From Arbacia lixula (lineage: Eukaryota; Echinodermata; Echinoidea; Arbacioida; Arbaciidae), in assembly GCA_963669155.1 (NCBI GenBank), contig OZ022583.1:18159694-18223693 (forward strand): DNA of 64,000 bases, read 5' to 3'. A program made the translations under genes and the position numbers. Under the pieces are notes generated by a model. The model did not search any database and had not been told where the DNA came from. It saw only the letters and a program-made list of their open reading frames with translations. Position 1 is the first letter of the stretch, and each line of letters starts with the position of its first letter. This document shows, piece after piece, positions 50,301 through 56,669 of the stretch.

Positions 50301-53300
50301 TAGGCTAGGGGACGGTACTCTAATCCCCCATGTGGATCTCTCCACCTGAGGGCCAATGGTATCGAAGAGTCTAGTGAGGCCATCCCTGGAAAAGCGATAC
50401 TTTCGCCATAGATCCGCATCGCCGCATTCCCTCAGTGGATCTGTCCTGTCTGAGTAAACTCTTCCCCCTGGTCTTCTCCATCCTGCTAGAGCGTCATCCA
50501 GAGCAAGGAGGAAGGCAGCCATGTTGTTCAATTAGCGCTTGCTAAGTGGCTCTACGATTGATTACCTATCAATCGAAGAGTCTACTATCGATTTCTATGA
50601 TTGATCAATCGTAGCTTTCTTCTTACGGTTCTACGACTGATATCAATTGTCATTTGATTAAGGGGTCTACGATCGCTTTTCTACGATCGATGTCAATCCT
50701 AGCCTCTTGATGTTATGGTTCTAAGACTGATATCAATCGTACGATCGATTGAGTGGTTCTAATATCAATCAAGATTTCGTAAGATCAATCGTAGATTTTT
50801 ATGTTACTGGGCCCTGGTAACTAAATGCATTGAATAACAGGTGCATACCAGCTGTATGATTGTATGACTGTAACTAAGTACACTGAATTACAGGTAAATA
50901 TGCAAGGTGCATGATCAATTGCAGTGCAAAACCAAAGCAATTGTAAGAAAAATCATTCAGGACGAAGGCCTTTTTAGAGCAAAACTCGTCACTATTTGGC
51001 TTTTAGATTGGCAACTCTATTTCTTTCAAATGGCATTTTTATGAAGGGACGTAATGTAAATTCCATTATAAATTAATAAGACACCAAAATCATTCAAGTT
51101 AGAGCAAAACTCCTGCCAATTTGAAGAGCAAATGAGGGATTTCAACCTTTTCAGCGAGTTGCCAATTTGCCTTATTTACCTTATTTTACTTTGAAAAATC
51201 ATTACAAAGATAAATGTAATACATATTACTAAATGCCCCAAATGGATTTATCTTTTGCAGAAATGTATGCTCCTTCAGGTGATGCATCTTTTATTTTTGT
51301 TGATAGTTGATATCAATAGTTACAGCCCCAAACCACATATATGTGGTACTTGTGGTCCTGACTGGGTTAAAGGAACTTTACTGTAACTATTGAAAGGTGA
51401 ATTATAGCAGTGTCAAGCCTCTGTATTGAACTTTGCCCAAGTAGGCCTGAAGTATCAACAATTACTGTACTTTATTTCCTTTCTGTAAAAAAAACATCTC
51501 TCAGATAACTACCAGACGAGTGGTAGTTTTGTCCTTTTACTATCTGTGTGTTATTCTATGGTATACAAATAATGAATGTTTATGAGTGCAACCGACAGAA
51601 TATTTCATGAGGTGAAAGATGAAAAGATCCATTCATTTCATCATTCACCGGATTAAATATTTTGTCCATTGCACGAATAAAAAAGCATTCATTGTTTGTT
51701 TTATATGACACCTAGATAGATACCAAATTAGCTAGATATGCATATGCACAAGTACAGCTGCTGAGCGGTCGTGGTTCATATACACAATACATGCAAGTAC
51801 TGGTGGTCTCGGCGAGCGTGCAATGGCCAATATCATATGGGTCCAAAATTGCATGATGAATGGATCAAAAATTGCACGGTTGATGACGTCATTGTAAATG
51901 AACTGAATGGTCGATATCAAACAACCAATCATATGACAGGGATCTATCTATGGTGTCATATGAATGTAAACATGGGCGTAAGGCACCACTCACCTTTGAC
52001 CTGCACAACTGGCACAGACTCCTTGCATCGCTGGCACATGGGCACATAGCTGGAGGAGATCCTAGGGGCGTTTGCAGGAAGCTGGTGGACGAACTCCGCC
52101 CCACAGATTGAGCAAGCCTTGACGTGCCACCCTGTTGATATGTCTGGCAAAGACAAAAGAGGAGAGCGTTAACACTCTCAGTCCCACAGGCAATAAACTG
52201 TGATGTGATGACACAGGTCTACAATTGGTTGGAACCGAGAGGGTTGACCCTTTATACACCACACCACGGAGTGTGGCAAAATTTAGAGATATAAAGAGTT
52301 ACCATACCGGCCGTCGTAGAAGACGCACCAGCAGATTAGACGCACCCCGACTTTGAGCACGCAATTTGAAGAAAAAAAAATCATGAAAAAATTGGGGCTT
52401 TCAAACCAACATGTACACACGTGTCTGGGACTATGCTTGTGCGACAACATTCAACTACAAAATGGCTTTGATAGCCTGACATAATTGATGTACCGGTAAT
52501 ACGATCTCAATCACATCACCAGCATAATTACCAGTACTAAGAAAGCACCAGGAGTATTTGTCCGAGACAACTTAAAGATACCTCTAAGGAGAAAGCTAAG
52601 GCTCAAACTAGCAAACTCTGTCAGATGGGAGCCGCCATTGTTTCTTTGATCGGGCCGCAAGATTGCGCTATACACTTCTCGCGTATACTGCCAGAGATCA
52701 AAGAAACAGCTTAGAGCTTGCTAGTTTGAGCCTTAGCCTGAGCTTTCTCCTTAGCGGTATCTTTGAGTTGTCTCGAACAAATACAAGTCCTGGTGCTTTC
52801 TTAGTACCATCAATTATGCTGGTGATGTGATTGAGCTCATATTACCGGTACATCAATTATGTCGGGCTATCAAAGCCATCTATTTTTGCTACACCACGTA
52901 GTAGCCGCACCCAGACTTTGCCGAGATTTTCAAGAAAAAAATCCTGCGGCTTATCTGCCAGTCAGTACAGGAACACCGGTACCGGTAGTTATTCTTCTGT
53001 TGTACTTTTATAATACAGTCAAACCTATGTAGAAATACTGCTGAAGGAATGTTAGAAAGATCATCTTTTTGAGCTGGGACATGGAAAATTAAACACTATT
53101 AATATATAGGTAAATAGACTGCTAGCACGGCAGGGTCTTTCCATCATGACCACAGCTCAAATTCTTTAGGATGATCACCTCAAAATGATAAAATCATTGA
53201 AATCAAACATAACTACATACTACATAAACATTACAATCCTGGACACGATTACCTATCCCACAACTTTAGATGAAATATCTGTATCAATATTTCAAGAAAG

Positions 53301-53747
53301 AAAGTAGAAGTCACCGTATAAAATGCCTCCTTGGAACATCCCTTAAAACAACTTCAACTATACCTTATAAAAGTTTAACTGTACCTTCACAACTGCTGGA
53401 TGATGTGATGGCTGTACCTGCTGTCGACACAGAAACCGGATGAGCTGTACCTCCAGATTTACTACATGGTGTGATGGGGGTACCCGCTGTCAACCTGGAT
53501 GCTTGGGGAACTATACCTCCAGAACTACTAGCTGACTTGACGGTGGTACCTGTTGCAGACCGAGGGACCCAGTCAACTGCACCTCCATAACTACTTGAGG
53601 GTGTCATGGTGGAACCTGCTGTTGCCCGAGAGACTTGACAAACTACACATCCAGAACTACTAGATGATGTGATGGGGGTACCTGCTGTCGACCGAGAGAC
53701 ACCGTGAGCTGGACCTCCAGATCTGCTAGATGGTGTGAAGGTGGGAT
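34766..53747 (-). CDS. Second zinc-binding protein gene, four exons seen, both ends missing
   Basis: Minus-strand exons in order: 53747-53385, 52143-51994, 36473-36330, 35344-34766. All are multiples of three, open, GT-AG bounded and phase 1 at both ends, so they join in frame (412 codons). Order of modules: Ser/Thr/Gly-rich repeats, Cys4 module, Cys4 module, basic linker, two C-x2-C-x12-H-x1-C fingers, Cys4 module. The start, any upstream exons and the last exon are not found; the strong donor at 34765 implies at least one more exon. One intron of about 15.5 kb contains LINE remnants and the HARBI1-like gene. Role inferred only from modules: probable nucleic-acid or protein binding. Without transcripts it remains possible that the 5' and 3' pairs belong to different genes. 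Confidence 0.55.
35345..36329 (-). other. Intron between the two 3' exons of the second zinc gene
   Basis: Non-coding, about 1 kb, with nothing I recognise in it. Confidence 0.4.
36330..36473 (-). CDS. Exon with one Cys4 module
   Basis: 144 nt, acceptor TACCACAG and donor GTAATT, phase 1 at both ends. It encodes 48 residues with C-x2-C-x21-C-x2-C (CVLC and CETC) and a Trp in the loop. The loop is three residues longer than in the 35 kb exon. GC content and codon quality are above the flanks. Confidence 0.65.
36960..37165. mobile_element. One arm of the TTAA foldback element seen at 55699-56055
   Basis: TTAA (36956-36959) followed by AGGGAATATACTGTACTGGG. Next, in the same order as the 55.7 kb element, come CCAATGGTCTTAAATTCATG, TTTTAGAAACTTGCTG and AGTTATTTGCCCTCAAATGA, then the CTCAAAATGTTC hairpin centre. 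The second arm is missing, so this copy is truncated at about the loop. Confidence 0.75.
37210..37765 (-). pseudogene. Non-LTR retrotransposon reverse transcriptase fragment
   Basis: The minus strand codes for the N-terminal RT blocks. It includes LTSVVAKTYDGMILNHIRP, GFRQERSTVGQILTLRRL and the catalytic block A as FIDFRKAF, then GIPEKLVQAI. These match non-LTR RT motifs 1, 2 and A. Upstream, the W..VNIIPVPKSGD-like part is in other frames and has stops. The fragment is cut off before the YADD box, so it is inactive. Confidence 0.75.
37764..37892. mobile_element. Small inverted-repeat element of about 130 bp
   Basis: AACTCTTAAC near the left end and GTTAAGAGTT at the right end are perfect complements. 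An internal pair (CTGCCGCTGTCGC and GTGCCGCTGTCAC) repeats directly. MITE-like, family unknown. Confidence 0.4.
38085..38350. repeat. Pyrimidine-rich tandem repeats
   Basis: A CT-rich tract built from repeats of TCTCTCGCTGTCTTGTTCTG and TTTCTTGTTCTTTCTTTCTT-like units. The Leu/Ser-rich open frames over it (up to 139 codons) are artefacts. Confidence 0.85.
38382..38748. mobile_element. Element with perfect 16-bp GTGTTTCTACAGAAAA ends and internal copies
   Basis: GTGTTTCTACAGAAAA at 38382-38397 and its exact complement TTTTCTGTAGAAACAC at about 38733-38748 bound 367 bp. CTGTAGAAACA also occurs near 38448, 38560 and 38662, each in the same orientation as the right end. The first 26 bp also pair with sequence near 38546-38571 (CCGTTTAAC then TTTTCTGTAG), so this may be two overlapping elements. 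Confidence 0.6.
38749..39837. other. Non-coding DNA
   Basis: An (AATC)n run lies at about 38961-38987. Nothing else is recognisable. Confidence 0.4.
39841..41164 (+). pseudogene. L1-like retrotransposon 5' end and ORF1 remnant, interrupted
   Basis: It begins AAGATGGCGGAG, then a short ORF1 start at 39955 (MSTRGIVRNAS). Continuity breaks at about 40046 where another LINE fragment lies, and resumes near 40500. The later part carries a coiled-coil stretch (KAEIKSLSTSLEEATQKIDD), then LENQSCRNNIVIWGAPEG, the start of the RNA-binding domain of L1-type ORF1 proteins. After that come KPRPIYIGFNSY and LYVSDDYS. Frameshifts and an in-frame TAG before the PATIKIRDSTGRLV end show it is dead. Confidence 0.7.
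40070..40475 (+). pseudogene. C-terminal fragment of a second type of non-LTR reverse transcriptase
   Basis: It encodes ERKIRVTERAMER, then after a frameshift IAQEIKSKKWRWAGHLARR, RGRQNRRWIDNIREYG and RSAQDRSKWKNDEEAFLQQW. This block is typical of the tail of endonuclease-reverse transcriptase polyproteins of RTE-like elements. It ends with a stop and a (GAGATA)n tail, the usual RTE-like 3' microsatellite, and appears inserted in the L1-like ORF1. Confidence 0.75.
41285..42180 (+). pseudogene. L1-like ORF2 fragment (end of endonuclease and linker)
   Basis: WIEELNLIDVWRKLHP, YTRLQ, SRLDYILVS and SDHNMV match the last endonuclease blocks of L1-type ORF2. An in-frame TGA at about 41498 follows, then the linker with SRIKWAEYGEKSSRYFCSLE just before the RT domain would start. 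Neither the N-terminal endonuclease nor the RT is present. Confidence 0.75.
42185..44640 (+). pseudogene. Third LINE: endonuclease present, reverse transcriptase deleted
   Basis: Spread over three frames are the AP-endonuclease blocks: LTFVSLNVCGLRSKL, VCLTETKCSS, IVHIPCEGS, VILLGDFNARTG, SVVDYVLVSPSL and LSDAHGAI. The linker follows to about 43957 with stops, then the RT domain is missing. Coding resumes only in the far C-terminus (GDEFHFVFNCPVLENERK, about 44087-44140). The 3' end is an (ATTGTC)n tail at about 44602-44632. It is internally deleted and frameshifted, hence inactive. Confidence 0.75.
44779..46464 (+). pseudogene. Coiled-coil protein of 18 tandem 25-residue repeats, broken
   Basis: From ATG 44779 the frame gives MDDEAAVTSLQSMME, then a Pro/Thr-rich run of TPQSRP-like repeats, then 75-bp repeats from about 45053 to 46400. 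Each repeat codes KVELQEQDLTLRKEEIVLF plus REIKIK, strongly heptad-like. It ends with a non-repeat tail (VVGLLRMLIQKDEYTFHLLEL) and TGA. Lesions: CAA to TAA at 44980-44982, a one-base deletion at about 45833 causing an immediate TAA, and a one-base insertion at about 46030 that restores the frame. The tail and the nearby transposase raise the possibility of a Harbinger second-ORF relative, but no Myb/SANT domain is seen. It could also be a host gene with sequencing errors. Confidence 0.6.
46465..47175. other. Spacer between the coiled-coil pseudogene and the HARBI1-like gene
   Basis: No exon. Near 46908 the sequence TTTAGGGCCCCTCTTGCCC is a weak candidate for the left terminus of a Harbinger element. 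An AATAAA at 47093-47098 on the plus strand is followed by a CAAACT/ACTCAA repeat. Confidence 0.35.
47176..50522 (-). CDS. PIF/Harbinger transposase-like nuclease (HARBI1-like), 4 exons, 347 aa
   Basis: Minus-strand exons: 50522-50163, 49035-48766, 48297-48161, 47452-47176. They total 1044 nt including TAA, all junctions are GT-AG and the frame has no lesion. The N-terminus has a helix-turn-helix-like region (GASLDYIATEHGMSRMTASR, about residues 85-105). The DDE_4 nuclease follows: AIDGTH (first Asp), LGDSEY (second Asp) and a C-terminal RVINACCVLHNLA block. Where relatives carry VVERAFGxLKxRWRCL, this protein reads IIQQVTDQLKNKWRCL, so the third catalytic Glu appears to be Gln. Length is close to vertebrate HARBI1 as I recall it. 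An intact frame without the full acidic triad suggests either a domesticated, non-cleaving protein or a recently dead transposase. It sits within an intron of the second zinc gene, same strand. Confidence 0.85.
48491..48645. repeat. 39-bp tandem repeat, about four copies
   Basis: The unit starts GTGACTTTCAATTTAATCAT and contains TTCATTACAG. It lies in intron 2 of the HARBI1-like gene. The repeated TTACAG gives possible cryptic acceptors on the plus strand only. Confidence 0.75.
49121..49441. repeat. Three direct repeats in intron 1 of the HARBI1-like gene
   Basis: Copies begin at about 49121, 49242 and 49331 with GTGAATTATAAAAAAAA or a variant and GTTAATGTACATCATTTATT. The first and third continue for about 105 bp to AGTAACTAAACTG, while the middle one is short. 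Confidence 0.75.
50540..50818. promoter_or_regulatory. Cluster of CTACGATTGAT-like inverted motifs upstream of the HARBI1-like gene
   Basis: At least eight copies of CTACGATTGAT or close variants, in both orientations, lie within about 280 bp. They end at ACTGGGCCCTGGTAACTA (about 50806-50823). Read in reverse this starts CCAGGGCCCAGTAAC, resembling Harbinger termini. Interpretation: one transposon end with subterminal transposase-binding repeats, lying directly upstream of the start codon. Inference only. Confidence 0.45.
50824..51993. other. Non-coding DNA in the long intron
   Basis: AT-rich, with no exon or repeat family recognised. Confidence 0.4.
51994..52143 (-). CDS. Exon with one Cys4 module (5' side of the long intron)
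   Basis: 150 nt, acceptor TCTTTGCCAG and donor GTGAGT, phase 1 at both ends. It encodes C-x2-C-x21-C-x2-C (CSIC and CQRC) with Phe at the fourth position after the first pair and Pro-Met before the second, matching the pattern of the 35 kb module. The domain is probably a small zinc knuckle or treble clef. I cannot name the family. Confidence 0.65.
52304..52960. mobile_element. Foldback element with arms of about 180-190 bp
   Basis: Left arm landmarks are ATGGCTTTGATAGCCTGACA, CATCACCAGCATAATT, AAGAAAGCACCAG, CTAAGGAGAAAGCT and AAGGCTCAAACTAGCAA. The right arm carries the complements in reverse order (TTGCTAGTTTGAGCCTT through TATCAAAGCCAT). The arms span about 52460-52650 and 52705-52890 around a short loop. 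The outer parts contain GACGCACC / GCCGCACCCAGACTTTG repeats shared with 12826-12985. A transcript would form a near-perfect long hairpin. Confidence 0.7.
53385..53747 (-). CDS. Exon of 22-residue Ser/Thr/Gly-rich repeats
   Basis: 363 nt, acceptor TCTCTGTAG and donor GTACAG, phase 1 at both ends. It is built from about 5.5 tandem copies of a 66-bp unit, each coding roughly S-R-x-T-A-G-T-P-I-T-S-S-S-S-G-G. Divergence among copies preserves the frame, which argues for coding use. Likely a disordered, possibly heavily modified segment ahead of the Cys4 modules. The link to the 52 kb exon rests on phase and proximity. Confidence 0.5.
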
Positions 53748-54234
53748 CTACAGAGAGTGAGAGAGGATAACAGAGAGATGACCAGAAGAAAAATAGAGCA
53801 ATTCGACTGCCACGCCGTCGATAAATATGCCTCCGCCTCTTTGCTAGGTCTTTTTAGATTTACTCTCAGAAAATCTGTATGGTTTGGTGGGCAATGTACC
53901 ATTGAATTCCTGTGTGAAATGAAAATATCGTACTCTGTTTTCCCATGTTTGGCCAAGTTTGGGAATGTTCATTGACCTTTGAGGTAGGTCAACGTAGGTC
54001 AGCAGGTACACGTACAGATGAAACACAAATGACGTTATTTCTATATATTGTATTGTCTGCTGGGATACGACGAAATGAATCAACGGATGTTACTGACATT
54101 TTAATAAATCTTTCTTATGGCCCCTTATTGATAGGACAACATGGAAGATCATACACTGAAACTGTGTGTGTGTCGGAGGCTGGGTTAAAGCATTCATGTA
54201 TGCGTCGCCTAGTGATTCCATTTGTTTTTTTTAA

Positions 54235-54778
54235 AGGTGATATTCATAGAAAATCCAAAAATATGAAGATATTCATCTACAGAAAGCTTATAAGCCATAC
54301 AATGAGATCGGATGACATTCAATCAATATATCACTTTCCAAAAAGCGAAATTAGGGTGAAAACAATCACCGTATTCTCGGGGACAAATTTGACCTACTGT
54401 TATTCGAAACGGCCTTTAGGTCTGACGTAAGAAACGGGAGGCGTTATTGTGCATCACACATGCCGATCCGCAGCTTCTTTTCCGCCAGAAGCATCAGGCA
54501 TTGTTAATGAAACTGTGATGGCAGTTGCTAGTGGATTAACAGGTGTGATACACAATGGTCATTGTGAAGCATATCCCGGCTGTGACGTACACACACCGCA
54601 ACTTTCCCTTAGGCAATTTCGTAGGTCAGGAAGAGAGTCAATTTAGTGAAATTTGACTTTCATTAAACACATAACTGAACATTTTCATGGCATGTTAGCG
54701 GCATAAATTGCTTTAATAACTCATTCAATTATAAAATAAACTATATCTAATTGATTTTATTTCCTATGAATATCACCT
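54235..54778. mobile_element. 544-bp inverted-repeat element flanked by TTAA
   Basis: The left end AGGTGATATTCATAGAAAA and the reversed right end AGGTGATATTCATAGGAAA match for about 17 of 19 bases. TTAA flanks both ends (54231-54234 and 54779-54782). It contains only short open frames. Its family differs from the other TTAA elements here. Confidence 0.7.
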
Positions 54779-54782
54779 TTAA

Positions 54783-55698
54783 TACAATAAAGGAGTACAT
54801 GTATCCTGGTCTGAGAATATACGCACTATTAGAGCGCAGCAAACTTGTAACGTCTCACCAGTAAGTAATAGTTTAAACGATTAACGATGGTCAATTCATT
54901 ACCAATACCCAATTCATTTCACTTTTCTCAATGACCCGTATTGAGTTTTGCGATTGTTTTTTTTTTTACGAATCATGCTCTAATTTTGATAAAAAAATAT
55001 ATAATTTATTTGCTGGTTCCGCAAATGTTCACATGATTATACCTCTACTTATTATTCATTATTTACTATAATTGATCCCTGATAGAACTATTTACTTTAT
55101 TATATTATTCTGCTATATATTAATCCTCCTACATCTTATTACTTCAAATAATAACTATTTAGGTTTTCTAATTAAGCTCACTAACACAAGTCATGTCTAC
55201 TATCGATTCAGAATTTACTACAAATTATTACGGCTGATCGATTAATCCTACGTAATGATTGATCTCTATACTTTTATCTAATAATCATAGTCATCCAAAT
55301 AATTATGGGAATAATCTAAAAAGCCTAGCCCTTTATTAAGTGCTATTTCGTTACAATATCATATCTGTGAGAGCATTTGCACTTAGGCAGACTTTTAAAT
55401 GCCTCCCCAATAATAGAGAGTTTAAGGAATAGAGTGCATAGGATCTCATATGATCACAGCCGATCGATAACAAACGTCTAGAAGCTTGTGAATACTTCTT
55501 AATGCTCTATCATTCTGATATATTTTTATCCTCCTTCATCTTATTACTTGAAATAATAGCTATTTAAGTTTTCTATTGAAGCTAACTAACACAAGTCATA
55601 TCTACTATAATCGATTACTATAGTGAGATATACATGTAATAGTTAAAGCCAAGTACCGAACTGTAGTGTTTAGATGTAGTTTAAGACACAGTGCTTAA
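54783..55698. repeat. AT-rich DNA with a 105-bp direct repeat spaced about 405 bp
   Basis: The blocks at about 55107-55207 and 55510-55617 share TCTTATTACTT, AAATAATA and CTAACACAAGTCAT in order. No coding sequence. Several ATCGAT-type motifs lie between them. Confidence 0.6.
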
Positions 55699-56055
55699 GG
55701 GGCATATACTGTACTGGGAAGGCGAAAAGCCTTCAAAATGTAATTGTTAGCAATCTTCTTGCCAATGGTCTTAAATTCATGTATTGTCTATTTTAGAAAC
55801 TTGCTGAAAGTTATTTGCCCTCAAATGATCCACATATGGAGTAATTAATGATTAAATCCTCAAAATGTTCGGCCCGAACATTTTGAGGATTCGTGATTTA
55901 ATCACTCATTACTCCAATTATAGATCATTTGAGGGCAAATAACTTTCAGCAAGCTTCTAAAATGGACAATACATGAATTTAAGACCAATGGCAAGAAGAT
56001 TGCTAACAATTACATTTTGAAGGCTTTTTTGCCTTCTCAGTACAGTATATGCCCT
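55699..56055. mobile_element. 357-bp near-perfect foldback element flanked by TTAA
   Basis: Almost the whole element is one inverted repeat, with arms of about 175 bp. GGGGCATATACTGTACTGGG on the left is mirrored at the right end, and CCTCAAAATGTTCGGCC meets CGAACATTTTGAGG at the centre. TTAA lies at 55695-55698 and 56056-56059. A truncated relative is at 36960-37165, so at least two copies exist in this window. Confidence 0.85.
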
Positions 56056-56059
56056 TTAA

Positions 56060-56660
56060 TACCGATAAACTTTTCTGCATATAAATTGTTGAGCTAGAAC
56101 TTGTGATGAATGGAATTAATAAAATCGCTCATATGTTTCATTTTGGGCCTAGTGTAAGATTTTGTCAAATATTTTATAGAAATTGGGTATGTTAATCCAG
56201 TGCTTATGCTTCGAGCATTCAATTGGAATAAATAAAAAATCTTTCTCTCTTTCTCCCTCTCTCTCGTGCATTGAGATTGCAAATAATGGTAAGGAATTAA
56301 AGTTTTCTGTGAGGCAGTAGTTGAACCGTATCTAATTTTACGTTATGAACTAAACGACACCAACGAATACTCCGAAATCATACAAATCAAAACAAATGGA
56401 GCATTTCTTTAATAAAACCATATGTCAGCAATTTATTCTGATTGTAAATCATTTAACATCAAACATGTTTTGAGGACAGAATGAACTCAATACCAAGTCA
56501 TACAGAGTACAGCTAATACTGAATACGTCATAGCATATTAGTAGATTTGGAAGAGATAACTTATCATTTACTTTTGTTATCTGTAGAGATGTTACTTTTC
56601 ATTTCCATAACGTTGATACAATGAACATTGTAAAGATTTCTTAAAATAGATCAACAATTT
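56060..56660. other. Non-coding AT-rich DNA
   Basis: Nothing specific is recognised apart from a short CT run near 56243-56270. Confidence 0.4.
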
Positions 56661-56669
56661 CCTCAAATC

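Noticed and set aside
53945..54430. 161-codon plus-strand ORF
   Set aside because: It crosses the left boundary of a TTAA-flanked inverted-repeat element and resembles no protein family.
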